Source: Nepenthes gracilis (lineage: Eukaryota; Streptophyta; Magnoliopsida; Caryophyllales; Nepenthaceae). From it: a stretch of DNA of 64,000 nt. The position numbers and the translations under genes were made by a program. The stretch lies in contig BSYO01000025.1 of assembly GCA_033239525.1 (NCBI GenBank), positions 3,196,001-3,260,000 on the forward strand, given 5' to 3'. Positions 1 to 11,474 of this stretch are shown here, piece by piece; positions within the stretch are counted from its first letter, which is position 1; every line of letters starts with the position of its first letter. Below the pieces are notes generated by a model that was not told the origin of the DNA, did no database searches, and worked only from the letters and a program-made list of their open reading frames with translations.

Positions 1-1750
1 GTTTGGATTGAACATGAATGTTGCATATTTTAGTATCTACTGCAATGGGGATAAAATTGAGTCGGAAAATGTTTGCTTGGAGAATATATTTGTTTTAATA
101 TCTATGTTTTCATCAATTTCTATGTTTATAGTTTGGAAAGTTGGCTTTAGGCGCTAGTTTTGTCCACTAAGCCATGATACATTAGGTTTAATGTCTTCAG
201 GCTTGTCTGTACATTGACTGAATAACTTTCACATAAATTTCTTGCTAAAATTTGTAGGTACATATTAAAACTTGATATTCTTAAAACTTGATATTCTTAA
301 AAAATAAAACTTTCTCATGTGCTTTCGTTTTGAAGAACTTTTGAACTGCATTGAGTAAGTGTTCGATATGTAGAAAGGATGGGGAAGACATCAAATTACT
401 CGTGATTGTGATGTAAGATGGCCTGAGGGTTGTTCAGCACACTAAAATCAGTCTTATTATTTTGGGCTATCATTTTATATTGCAGTGTTCAACATTGGAA
501 ATTGTGATGTTTTTTTGGACACTTAAACTGCATTTCGTAATGCCAGTCCTCTTCTCCTCTCCTTCTCCCACTCATCGTTCTCTTCTCTCATTTTGAATTG
601 ATATCCATCCTTCCAGTCGGTGAAATCTCATCAACATCTCATCCTTCCAAGTGGCTTTGCCACACTGTGGTAATAAGCATAAGAAAGAGTGTACACTGCC
701 GGCGATATCATTCTAGTCAATCTTCGTGACTATCAAGTATAATTTTCTCGAGTATTTTTTGGCAAATTTGTCTATTTGTAAATTGTGCAAACGTTGATAT
801 TTCATGACCTTTTCAAACTCATAATGCTGAAATTTTACTGTTTCGATGTCTGGATTATATGGGATTTTTTTCCTTTTTTGATATCTCTTTCTCTATTAAT
901 GATGTGATGAGGTCTAAATTTTAAATTGAGAAGTTGAGGCAATCATATGCTTGATGTTATTATTTTGTCATGGAAGGAAATAATTTTTGCTAATGCATAG
1001 TATTTGCACAAGCTAGTCATCTCTACTGTCTGGATAGAATATGGAGAACTCAGGACTTTGGTAGTGGCTGTGGAAAATTTAGTAAAGTTCATATTGATAC
1101 GTGCTTGTTGCACCATCTGTGAGATATTTTAACTAGTGGTGGTGGTAGATTGTGCTATTCATTAGGTTTCTTAACTTTATGAGAAAAGTTTAATGGGTCA
1201 CAAGTTTTTTCAGCATTACACTCAATTAAAAATTTTGTTGGTTAAGCATTACACTCCTTATTAACTAAAGGAGTTGGACCCTGATTAATTGGAGGGAGAT
1301 ATTTTGGCTCGCTTGATTGAAGTGTGGGAGCAAGCTACTTCATGACTATATTCATGATATAGCCGCTTCCTTGTGGTGGGCTAATGGAGGGAGCTGATAT
1401 GCTCCCTCTTAGTAAAATATAGAGGGTCCCCCCAATAAAAGAAAATAGAGGGAGCTGAAAGCTCCTCTTGCAAGCACCTCAAGACTCATGGATGATTAAA
1501 AGGAGAAAAAGAGGGACCAAAGCTCCAAATGATATGGAGAAATATTTGTGCAATTCTTCTTGGATTTTCCCTTCATCTATTTTGATTTGGTGATAGAAAA
1601 ATTACCAAGTGATTGGTATTATGTAGTTTTTTTTTTTTTTTTTTTTTTTGTTTATAATTTCAAGTATTGATAAGTGCAAGTTTTTTGTCCCAACTTTGAA
1701 GTACTGAGAAGAAGCGATATTCAAATACATTTTATATTACTAAAAATTTG
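1..1750. other. Unassigned AT-rich sequence, no gene supported
   Basis: No reading frame with convincing coding character was found on either strand. The stretch has many short T-rich and A-rich runs, a long T run near 1,627-1,649, and a moderately GC-richer patch near 1,270-1,530 in which 'gggagct' recurs. It could be the intron or 3' flank of a gene lying left of the window, or old repeat DNA. I cannot decide between these. Confidence 0.4.
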
Positions 1751-1757
1751 AGAGACA

Positions 1758-2060
1758 ATAATACCTAATCAGGTGAGTATTTTAAATGTTTTTTATGAAA
1801 ATTTAATAAGATTAATGTGACTTGAATTTTTATTTTTATACACAGATATGGGAACTCTAGTGTTAAAGTGAAGAGAATAATAACATCCAGTCAGGTGAGT
1901 ATTCTAAATATTTTTAAGAAAATCTAATAAGATAGATGTGAATTTAATTTTTATTTTTTATATGTAGTTGTGGGAACTCTAGTGTTGAAGTGAATATTAG
2001 TTGATAAGAAACTTTGAAATCGTGGGAACTTCAGTGTTAAAGTGAAGATTGATTGATTAA
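1758..2060 (+). repeat. 122-bp tandem duplication with splice-site-like borders
   Basis: Two diverged copies sit head to tail, anchored by AGGTGAGTATT at 1,771 and at 1,893. Each has a perfect-looking plant 5' splice site (CAG|GTGAGT), an AT-rich stretch of about 70 bases, then a 3' splice-like end (ACAG near 1,845, GTAG near 1,969), followed by GGGAACTCTAGTGTT and AAGTGAA. A third partial copy of the exon-like part (GTGGGAACTTCAGTGTTAAA) starts near 2,023. The pattern resembles a duplicated mini exon-intron unit. Because it sits next to the CACTA-like end it may belong to a transposon transcript. The repeat itself is certain; the splicing role is inferred. Confidence 0.7.
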
Positions 2061-2289
2061 AAACTTTGAAATTGTTTAACTCTGGCTTTGAACCTGTATA
2101 TGTATTTGAACTTGTTTATATTGTTTTAGTATAATGAACAATTGAATATTATATTTGTATTATGCTATTATTGTTTTTATAAGTAAATTTTAATTTTATA
2201 TGATTGTTTGTTAATTGTTAATTGTTTACTTTGGATGCCACAAAAAAATATAGTATATATATAGGTATATTGTTGAGATATAATGATGA

Positions 2290-2826
2290 CATTTACTCTT
2301 ACGGTTGTTGATGTATATTGATGATACCAATATCATCATAATTTTTATTAATTATGGTATCTACGATAAGTTTTAACAACGAAACAAATGCTGTCGTCAA
2401 ATCGTTAGTTTACTATTAACGATAGTATCTAATCTCACAATTATTGTGATTTAAAAACAGTTTTTATTCACGCAATTGTTGAGATTTAACGAAGCAAGTA
2501 CCGTCATTAAAATTTTGGTTATTATTAACGACGATATTTACTATCACAATTATTTACATTAATGATTGGACAAATACCGTTGCTAAAGTTTAGTTACTAC
2601 TAATGGCAGCATTTATCTTTCAATGGTCTAGATTTAATGGCAGAAAAAATATTGTTGTTAATAACATCCAAACTATTAATGACAGAAAAGAAAATCTCAT
2701 TGCTATAGATTTTCAATGGCAGAAAAAACAAGGATAGAGATTTTCCGTCGTTAAAATTATTAGTGACAAGAATCATGCTTCTTACAATTGGAAATCCTGT
2801 CATTAAAACTACATTTTCTTGTTTTG
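2290..2826. mobile_element. Decayed CACTA (En/Spm)-like transposon terminal region
   Basis: The stretch is filled with degenerate short repeats around a core like CCGTCRTTAAAA, in both orientations: near 2,500 (ccgtcattaaaatt), 2,577 (ccgttgctaaagtt), 2,745 (ccgtcgttaaaatta) and 2,796 (cctgtcattaaaac). It ends in TTTTCTTGTTTTG at 2,814-2,826, which matches the usual right CACTA inverted terminus TTTTCTTGTAGTG at 11 of 13 bases. Subterminal repeats of this kind plus such an end are typical of plant CACTA elements. No transposase frame and no opposite CACTA terminus was found in the window, so this is an isolated or truncated end. Confidence 0.5.
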
Positions 2827-3789
2827 GATCTTGTAATAGCCATGTTAAGCTTTTGATGCTAAAAAATGTAATTCTTTTTGTACATTTCTATATCCTCACC
2901 ATCAGAATCCCACACTCTATGGATCTAATTGAAATTGATGAATCATCATATCTAGTTGGTTGCACAGAGCATATTGGCTATGCACACACCCCATTTCACT
3001 AAGTATTTGTCTAGGATCAGCCAATCCTCTTATACTCCTAATTAAGTATGTTACTTAAAAAGCATTTATGTAGCCACGATTCTAAGACCATTTGGTAGAT
3101 TGTATTGATGCAAATATCGGCCGATTTGTATCGTTATTTGGGTCTCTCGATATCAATATTTTCTAGTATTAAGACAATATCACGATGTGTTTTTGTATCG
3201 GTAGATATAATTCTATTAACTTATAATTTTTTAAAAAAAATTTTCTGTACAATATATCTAATATCAATACGTATTGTCCTATATGTCTAATACTAATATG
3301 ACCGCGACTAATACCAATATTGCTATTTTGTTCATTGTTGATTGATTTTTCCTCGAGTCTGTATTAATTGATTGTGATGTTTTGTTTGCCAAATTCTGGG
3401 TGATTGCAGTTGTATTTGGATTTGGTTTGCATATTTTTTTTTGGTAAAGAATGCAAGGGCTTCCATAATTGGAGGAGGTGGAGGTGGAGGTGGAGGTGGG
3501 GAAGAAATGAGTAAATTTGCACTGATTTCGCATCACTTAATTACGTCCACTAATTTAAATATACTTCCAATTTTCTGTTGTTCCTTAATCAAGTTCATAA
3601 AGCTCATGCTCGAGAGAATGGTGATTCTAGCAAATAGAATGCCATCCTCCATCTACAAATATGGCTAAACTGCTGATATATAGTTTTGGGATGCAGTTGG
3701 CATAGTGAATTTGAATTCCCCGATACCATAACTCATTTTTCGTTTTCCAATTGAATATGAGAAACAACACACACACATAATAAAACACA
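2827..3789. other. Non-coding flank of the first LTR element
   Basis: No gene is supported here. It includes a (GGAGGT)n-like purine tract at about 3,471-3,502, which generates a spurious poly-glycine frame. The segment ending in '...gagaaacaacacacac' joins the sequence after 11,474 once the retrotransposon is removed, and the rejoined sequence resembles an older dispersed repeat. Confidence 0.4.
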
Positions 3790-3794
3790 CAAAT
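3790..3794. repeat. Left target-site duplication (CAAAT)
   Basis: The five bases directly before the element's terminal TG are CAAAT and match the five directly after the other terminus. Confidence 0.85.
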
Positions 3795-5470
3795 TGTCAA
3801 GATCCGGTCTAAAAACACAATTATAATGACGCCATTCACACTTACCCAATACCGGAAAGCGACCATATACCAAAATGTTAGATAAATTTAGGAATATCTA
3901 CAATGTCTAAGGATACAACTAACAATCTAAAAGTTGGCTTTGAATCATATGACCCGCTAAATGATAATCCAAGCGTAAGCCAAAACATCTACAACAAATA
4001 TCCATCATCAATAATCATATCAAATCATTTTTAAAGGCACATGACCACAAATGCAAACATCCCAAACTAATTGTTTTAAACAACATTTCAAATCATCACC
4101 TACAATTTTGAATACAACTAGGCATCCCTTATACTAATTTTTTTGGAATTTTCGAGTCTAAGACTCTATGAGAGATTCAAGTCCTCTAATTTGAAATGTT
4201 AAGAATTTGGTAGAACTAAATCTAATGCTTAATAAAACATTTGTATATATATGTATGTTTGTGTGTGAACAATCATGACAAAATGTTAGAAGGACAACAA
4301 TAATCATACGTAGAAATACAAAAAAGTAAGAATCAAGAGCTAATTATACCCTCACCGAATAGGGTCAAATGTCAAATATTGGCCTATAAAATTTTTTTCA
4401 TAGCTCAGGCCATATGCTACTATTCAAAACCCGTATGTGAGTTGGCTACCTATTATACCCTATAGATTGAGACAAATGCCACTTTTTAAACTCATTGATA
4501 TTAGGTAATAATCTTCACTTACAAATCAATATATTAAGACATATCTGAATATATTTTATCAATTCTCTACAATGGTTTTTATTTAAACAAAAATAATGAC
4601 TTTAAAATAAACAACTTATAAATTTTCAACAAAGAAAAATAACTATTCTTTACAAATTTTAAAGTAGAGTTTTTGTCAAGAGAAATATTTTTTATGTACC
4701 CAATTATATAGTTAGTTGTACCAAAATTGCTAAAAATAAGTGTTGGTTTCACCCTATTTTAATTTTTACTACATTGTCTCTCTCTCTCCCCCCACACCAA
4801 AAATGATGATTTCGGTATAATTGGGTGTACAATTGAGTGTATTAATAGTATTTCTCTTTCATCAAATATTTGCATAAAAGAGATGTGCAACACTAAATAT
4901 CCAAAGATTATAAGATTTTCTAACAAATTTTATAAAGCTAGGTATAAGCCCTTGAAATCTCATGAAGTATGAGTAATATAGACATGCATGCAATTAATAG
5001 TAAGAAAAGACAATGGACTATGTGCATGTAAAATCAAACGAGAATTGAAAGGAATATTATGATGATTTTAGCAACAAATGAAAAAAAGAAAGGTTCAGAT
5101 ATATTACCTAAAGTTAAATCTCACCAAGGTCCAAGATGGAAATGCTTCAAAATCAAGTTCCCTTTCTTTCTCTTCTTCTCTATTCTCTCCTTCTCTTTCG
5201 AATCACGGATGAAAAACGATTAAAAGTCATCCATGGGTCAATTATATACCTAGATTGGCACACTTGCGGTGGTCATATGCCCATTAGGAATGAGGCCAGA
5301 ATGCTACTAGTGCACGTGTGTTCTTTGTGGGTAGACTCAAGCACACAACTGCTAACATGAACGCACAAGCACAACTCATGCGCTCCTCAAGCACCACTGC
5401 ATGCAGCCATGCATGCATGAGCTCCCTTTCCTACACCCCCCGTGCATCCTAATTTTGCTACTAGTGCAGG
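3795..5470 (-). repeat. 3' LTR of the first Ty3/gypsy element (truncated inside)
   Basis: It aligns by eye with 9,854-11,330: shared landmarks include 'cacttacccaata', 'aggaatatctacaatgtc', 'ctacaacaaatat', a TC-rich tract before the tail (near 5,160-5,200 versus 11,000-11,055) and 'gctactagtgc' at the right. The first 140 or so bases expected at its pol-proximal end are missing, and the pol tail runs straight into LTR interior at about 5,470, so a deletion removed the polypurine tract and LTR start. Confidence 0.85.
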
Positions 5471-5504
5471 AGAATTTTTGTACTTGAAATTTACGTATCT
5501 TAAC

Positions 5505-6950
5505 AAATGAACAAATGTGGTAATCCTTTTGGATTTCATCTTCTCACTCCCATATGGCATCCTCAATAGAGTTATTTTTTACAATACCTTGACCAAGAGA
5601 ATTAGTATTGTGTAAGACACTTGATCTTACTACCCAAGAATTTACATTGACTTCTCGATATACGTAAAATCTTCATTAATCCTTAGGGGTTTGTGATGAT
5701 TACATGCAAAGAGTCGTAAGCGTACTTGCAAAGCATAAACATTTGGAAAACATCGTGAAAGTTTACCAAACTTGGAGGCAATTTCTAATATATAAGTCGC
5801 TTCCCCAATTCTTTTTAAAATTTTGAATGGTCTAATCAACATCAGTTTCAGTTTACCTTTAAGCCTAAGCCTTGAGACTCCTTTAGATCGAGATATCTTC
5901 AAAAATACATTATCATCAACCTCAAAACTCAATTTGGATTTGCTATGGTTCATATAACTCTTTTGTCAGCTTTGAATAACTTGGAGCTAATCTCAAATCA
6001 AATGAATCTTTTTCAATGTTTTTGAATAATTTTCAATCTCAAAAATCTTTGATCTCTAGTTTATTTTCAATTAATAGGGAAACGGCATTTTCTTTAGTAC
6101 AATGCTTCCAAAGATATCATAACAATCTCGCATGATAGCTGTTATTATAGGCAAACTTGGCCAGTGATAAATAGTCATTCGAACACCTTTTCATTTCCAA
6201 AGCTGATGCTCGTAATATATTTTCCAAAATTTAAAGCATTTTCTTTGATTATCCGTCTGATTGTGAGTAATATGATGTACTAAATTTTAATTTGCTGCCC
6301 AATGACCGTGCAAACTCTCAAAATTTGGATATAAATCTCAAACCTTGGTCTGCTACAATTGAACTTGAAATACCATGAAGTCTAATTACTTCATTGATGT
6401 ACAACCTTGCCAAATGATCAATTGAAACTATCATCTTGATAGCAATAAAATAAGCTAATTTTATTAACTGATCCACAGTCACTCACACTACATCATGCTT
6501 CTTTGATTTCCTCGACAAACCATTACAAAATCCATCGTTATGTTCCCACTTCCAGTTGGGAGCCAACATAAGTTACAAAGGACCTGGCAACTTCTTGTGT
6601 TTAGCCTTTACTTATAGACATATAATACATCTTCTTGTAAATGTCGCAATATCTCTTTTCATATTCTTCTACCAAAAGATCTTCTGTAAGTTTTGGTACA
6701 TTTTATTTATCACCAAGTGAATCATATACTTCGATTGATGGGCTTTGTTAAGGATTTTTCGTTTAGCTTCTCAAAGTTAGGTATGTAAATATGATCCTAT
6801 GACCATAAAATTTCATTAACCTGAGTATTAAAGTCAGTTCTTGATTCTAGACTTAATTCCTTAGTTATATCTACAAAAAAATGAATCATCCATTTGTCTT
6901 CTTTTAACCCTTTCATATATCTCCGATTGCTTCTGAAAATATGACAAGAT
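5505..6950 (-). pseudogene. Integrase and chromodomain-like tail of the first Ty3/gypsy element
   Basis: Minus-strand translation in shifting frames shows Ty3/gypsy integrase landmarks. There is a catalytic-core-like stretch near 6,270-6,540, with LARLYINEVIRLHG-like text and an intact SIVADQG-like second-aspartate region. A C-terminal DNA-binding segment lies at 5,642-5,953 (readable 'GPFEIL'-equivalent as RPFKILKRIGEATYIL). Farther left, 'EDAIWE' near 5,540 matches the chromodomain end EEATWE of Tekay-type chromoviruses. Many stops and frameshifts break it. The piece lies between RNase H and the 3' LTR, as expected for gypsy. Confidence 0.8.
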
Positions 6951-7291
6951 TATGCGCATACCTTTAGAGTGAAATCTAATATTGCACTCCTTCAATGTCG
7001 TCCAACAACTCCCTTTCCTTGATCATCAAATGGGCCATCACACTCGCCAACTTACGACTTATACATCTACTAACATATTAGCCTTTACTGGTTGATACTG
7101 GATTTGCAGTTGTAATTTTTCAATAGGTCCATCCACCGTCTCTGTATTATGTTTAATTCCTTTTGAGAAAATAGATACTTCGAGATATTATCATACAAAT
7201 ACATTATCAATTCCTCTCTAGATAAATAGTACCTCTAAATTTTTAATGCAAAGATGGCAACTGCTGACTTCAAGTCATGATTGGAATAATT

Positions 7292-7609
7292 CTATTCGTA
7301 AGCTTTGAGTTTCCTTAATCCATAAGCAATCATCCTTCTATGTTGTATTAATACACAATCCAACTCTCTCTTGGAAGCATTATAATAAACCACATAACCT
7401 CTGGAAATTTCCATAATAGATAAAATTGGGATAGTCATCAAACAATTCTTCAATTCTTGAAAAATTCTTTCACATTCTTCATCCAAAGTGAATGTCACAT
7501 TCTTTTGCGTTAAGTGGGTCAATGACACCACATTCCTCAAGAAGTTCTCAACAAACCTTCGATAATACCCAACCAAATCGAGAAAACTTCGTACTTTCAT
7601 TACATTCAT
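7292..7609 (-). pseudogene. RT thumb and RNase H fragment of the first Ty3/gypsy element
   Basis: An open 105-codon minus-strand segment reads RSFLDLVGYYRRFVENF, the connection region between gypsy RT and RNase H. It continues into the RNase H start, where the usual 'YSDAS' appears as 'YYNASK', so the first catalytic Asp is replaced by Asn, and then 'CVLIQ...MIAYGLRKLKAYE'. It is a relic with no independent start. The usual family text is recognisable almost throughout, so the assignment is firm. Confidence 0.88.
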
Positions 7610-7679
7610 TGGTTAACCCCAACTCAAACCGCTTTAATCTTCTTTGTATCTATTGATTCACATGCTTTCGATCAAATTG

Positions 7680-8301
7680 ACCTCAAGCTCTTCATAGTTC
7701 ATAGAGTAGATTCAAATATTATCAATGAGGACAACCACAAATTGATCTAGATAGACTAAAATATCCAATTCATCAAATTATAAACGCTGCAAAGGCATTT
7801 GTTATCCCTAATGGCATCATAGGAAATTCATAATGATCATTTCTCATTCGGAATGATGTCTGAGCAATATATTCTTTATTAATTCTTAGCTAGTAATATC
7901 CTGATCAAAGACTAATATTCAAAAAAACTTAGACTCCTTACAATTGATAAAAAAAGATTGTCAATCATCGGTAAGGGATATTTGTTCTTGACTATTATCT
8001 TATTCAACTCCCGATAATCTACACACAATCTCATAGACCTATCCTTTTTCACAAATTAAACTAGAACACTCCATAGTAATGCACTCGGTTGAATGAAATC
8101 CTTCGTTGAAAGCTCTTGCAATTGTTTCTTTAATTCCTTTAGCTCTAAAGGAGCTGTCCTATATGAAGCTTTAGAAATTGGTGCGGATCTCGGTATCAAA
8201 TCAATCTTGAACTCAATTTCCCTAATTGGCAGAAATCTAGATAGATCATTCCAAAATGCATTTTCAAATTCTCTTACTTCTGAAATGTTCTCAGCCAACA
8301 C
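7680..8301 (-). pseudogene. Reverse transcriptase of the first Ty3/gypsy element
   Basis: The right-hand part (8,056-8,301) reads 'REIEFKIDLIPRSAPISKA' and 'LKKQLQELSTKDFIQPS', the N-terminal gypsy RT signature. Continuing in a shifted frame, '[13 protein letters not shown]' and '[11 protein letters not shown]' are legible. Near 7,695-7,740 the active-site strand appears as FVVVLIDNI followed by a stop, where functional elements have FIDD: the second catalytic aspartate has become asparagine. Several stops and frameshifts confirm loss of function. Confidence 0.88.
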
Positions 8302-8563
8302 ATGACTTTCGATGGTGGTAATATAGGTAAGATATGCCTAATACTTGTCTTTCATTGAATTTCATGTATGAAAGGCATAAATCATATAGACTGACTTTTT
8401 TAGTTATATTCCATTAAAAATAAAATAATTCACGACCCAGAATCGAAAAATATACCCTTTTGTGAAAGCAGTCCACACTGCATGATAGCATGCCTAACAA
8501 ATCCATGCCTAGTATTATATTGAAGTTATGCATTAAATCTACTGTTAATTCAAACCTATGCAC

Positions 8564-8797
8564 CTAATCTGCAAATCTAAGATATACAATATTGGTTATC
8601 AATGACTTACTTATAGGCATAGACATCATTAAAGCAAAGTCTATGATTCTATATGGTGAATGCAAGTAACGTGTAAACTTTGGGCATACAAATGAATGCA
8701 AAAACCACAGATACAATAACACATGAATAGTAGTCTTAAAAATAAAAACTTTTCCTTCCACCATCAAAGGAGATGCATCTAAATCCTTGGCTATCAT
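8564..8797 (-). pseudogene. Protease region of the first Ty3/gypsy element
   Basis: A short open minus-strand segment carries 'MVEGKVFIFKTTIHVLLY...HSFVCPKF', which aligns with the gypsy aspartic-protease core, where the family normally has a DSGASHSF active site. Only the trailing HSF is legible and the catalytic Asp is not, so the site is degenerate. Its position between the zinc knuckle and RT fits gag-pol order. Confidence 0.65.
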
Positions 8798-8852
8798 AGC
8801 ATAGCTCTCCCTAAAGCACTCGGTTTCCTATTGGTTTGTCTCAATGTTCGGG

Positions 8853-9640
8853 GGCACTCCTTGATTATGTGACCAGATTGACCAAAGTTAAAATAGGCCT
8901 TGTCTACTTGTAGTATGGCCATCCTCCATGAACTTTACCACAATGGTCTCACACTGGCTTAAATTGTTGTTGCTTGCCTGGTGCTTATTGAATCTTAGCA
9001 GTCTTTTTCATCTCTTTTCATGGGATTTAGATCTTTTGTGGGATTCTCTCTATACCAAACATTGGCCTCTTCGGCTCGCGTTTCTCTTCTCAAAGAAATT
9101 GGCCCCCTCTAGCTCCTACTCAAAGAGTAAGGCCCGATCAAGCACCTCCCCATACATCCTCAAACTCAATGATACTAACTGCTTCTTGATTGTATCCTCC
9201 AAACGTTGAAGGACCTTATTGGCCCTACTTATCTCATCCACCACCACATGCAGGGCAAATCGAGCCAATTCGATAAACTTGATATCATATTTCACCACCA
9301 TCTAGTTTCCTTGTCCCAACCGATTGAATTCATCCTCCTTATGTTCACAAAGGCTCACTTGAAATAATTATCAAGGAACTTATCCGAAAATGCATGCCAT
9401 GAGATCTCCTTGTTTTCTAAACTCAAAATTCTTCTCTTTATGGTTCACCAATGGTCTGTCTCGCTATCTAATTTATTGGCAACAAACTTAACTTTATCTT
9501 CCTCTAGGCAATTTATCACCTTAAATACGTTCTTTACTCTACGGATCCATATCTCATATTTTGTTGAACCTGGGTCTCCTAAAAATTTAGGGACACGTTT
9601 GTTTGTAAATCAATCATAAGTAGTTATAGCATTCCCTGGA
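8853..9640 (-). pseudogene. Gag and zinc-knuckle remnant of the first Ty3/gypsy element
   Basis: Minus-strand text near 9,380-9,420 reads 'ISWHAFSDKFLDNYF', followed by 'EFNRLGQGN' and 'VKYDIKFIELARFA', the signature of the plant gypsy Gag core (retrotrans_gag). The knuckle at 8,853-8,898 reads YFNFGQSGHIIKECP. Two of its three cysteines have changed, to Tyr and Phe, each explicable by a single base change, while His and the last Cys remain. Frame breaks occur between segments. Confidence 0.82.
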
Positions 9641-9836
9641 TTTTCACCTTACTCCTGAATCGGTTGCCTTTACACCATACAATTCATGATTTCTGTCATT
9701 CTAACCTAACGGCAAGATAATCCTTCTCATGGGTAGGTATAATGCCACCTTAACCTCTTGACATATTTATACCTGTCATGTCATAAATCACAATGTTTAG
9801 TTCCTCAAATTATTTAGGATAGTTTCCTTACGATTT

Positions 9837-9848
9837 GCTTTGATACCA
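9837..9848 (-). promoter_or_regulatory. Primer-binding site, tRNA-iMet type
   Basis: The minus strand reads TGGTATCAAAGC, one base away from the canonical TGGTATCAGAGC complementary to the 3' end of initiator tRNA-Met. It lies directly inside the 5' LTR (which starts at 9,854 in plus coordinates), exactly where reverse transcription of this element would prime. Confidence 0.88.
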
Positions 9849-9853
9849 CGACT

Positions 9854-11469
9854 TATCACGACCCTACACCAATTTTAATGATGTCATTGTCACTTACCCA
9901 ATATTGGGACATGACCCTACACCAAATATTAAACAAATCCAAGAATATCTGTAATGTCTCAAATATGGCCAACACTTCAAAGGTTGGCCTTAACTTACAT
10001 GACTTAATGATAATCTAAGCATAAGGTAATTCATCTACAACAAATATCTATCATTAGTAATCATGTTGAATTATAGTTGAAGGCTCATGGCCATGAATTC
10101 CGACATCCTAAACTAATTGTTTAAAATAATATTTCAAATAATTAACTATAAATTCTAGCACAATAATCCCTAAATTATTCCTTTAGAAATTCTTTTAGTC
10201 TAAAACCCTACAAGAGATTCAAACTTGCTAATATAAAAGGTTACGAAATATGACAAGAGTGAGCCTAATGCTCATCAAAATATATGTGTGTGTATGGATA
10301 TATGTAACAAAATGTGAGAAGAAACAACAATCATGTGTGGAAATATCAAAATAAAAGATCCGAGAGCCACTAATAACTTTACCGTCTAGGGTTAAATATT
10401 AAAGGTCATCCTACAAATTTTCCATATAGTTTGGGTCATATGCTACTATTAAAGACCCATGGGTAGACCAACTATATATTACACCTCATCAATGGGAAGA
10501 AATGCCACTTTTCAAATTTGTTGATGTTAGGTAACGACTTTCGCTTACAAATTATTATGTTAATACATATCTGAACATATTTTATTAATTTTCTATAATA
10601 ATTCTTATTTAAACGAACAGAAAGATTCTATAACAAATAATAAATATAAAAATTTCAAACATGGAAAAAGAAATAATTTTTGTGAATTTTAAATTAAATT
10701 TTTTATCAAATACTTGTGTAAAATAGACATGCAAGACTAAATATTCATATATTTTAAGATTTCTTAATAAATTTTATAGAGTTAGGTATAAATCCTCAAA
10801 ATCTCATAAAATGTAATTAATATGGACACACATGCAAGTAAAAGCAAGGAACAATAATAAGTGATAACATGTATGTATATTTAAATGATAATCAAAAGGA
10901 ATATTCTAAAAATTTCAGTAATAAATGAAGAAAATGGTATAGATATACTTGCTTTAAGTCAAATATTGTCGACATTTAACACAGAAATGCTTCGAAATCA
11001 ACTTTATTCACTTTCTCTCTTCTCTCTCTTCTCTTCTTCTCTTTCTCTCTCCTCTCTTGAATGTCAAACTAAAAATGACTAAAAATTAGCCAAAAGTTGA
11101 TTATATACCCAAACTAATACACAAGCGCCAGTCTTGCATCAGTCAAGTGTACGGCTAGAATGCTACTAGCGAACGTGTGCCCTTCCTGTCCAAACTCAAG
11201 TGCATAGCTGCTACCATGCACACACGAACTTGACTTATGATCCCTTGGGCGCCACTACATGCTTCATGCACAAACGAGCTCCCTTTCCTATGCCTCTCAA
11301 GATTCCTAATTCTGCTAGTGGCGCACGAGCATCACATAGACATCCGTCAAGCACCACACCACTTCTCTTAATCTAGTTTCTCATCTAAACACACAAATAT
11401 TCCTAACAATTCATCTGATTTAATCAATTTCTAACATCATAAAATATAAATTAGAGATCGGACATTACA
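9854..11469 (-). repeat. 5' LTR of the first Ty3/gypsy element
   Basis: The LTR is about 1.6 kb and ends on the minus strand with TGTAATGTCC, a common start for plant gypsy LTRs. Its partner is 3,795-5,470. The two are obviously related but differ by many substitutions and indels, indicating an old insertion. A related LTR lies at about 57.9-59.7 kb in the same orientation. Confidence 0.88.
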
Positions 11470-11474
11470 CAAAT
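11470..11474. repeat. Right target-site duplication (CAAAT)
   Basis: These five bases follow the terminal CA of the element and are identical to 3,790-3,794. Confidence 0.85.

Larger units (their letters stand above)
3795..11469 (-). mobile_element. Ty3/gypsy LTR retrotransposon, Tekay-like chromovirus, decayed
   Basis: This is a complete but degenerate element read on the minus strand. The outer ends are TGTC at 3,795 and TACA at 11,469, and the flanking five bases are CAAAT on both sides (3,790-3,794 and 11,470-11,474), a classic integration target-site duplication. Two related LTRs (3,795-about 5,470 and 9,854-11,469) enclose, in minus-strand order, a tRNA-Met-type primer site, gag with zinc knuckle, protease, reverse transcriptase, RNase H, integrase and a chromodomain-like tail. 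The RT-RNaseH-integrase order defines Ty3/gypsy, and the tail motif 'EDAIWE' suggests a Tekay/Del-type chromovirus. Stops, frameshifts and clear LTR divergence show it is old and inactive. Confidence 0.9.

Noticed and set aside
3279..3668. Frames with poly-Gly or poly-Ser/Thr over a GGAGGT tract
   Set aside because: Both are translations of a simple purine repeat (about 3,471-3,502), with no coding character outside it.
8928..9209. Plus-strand frame of 93 codons
   Set aside because: It is the antisense shadow of the decayed Gag region on the minus strand.
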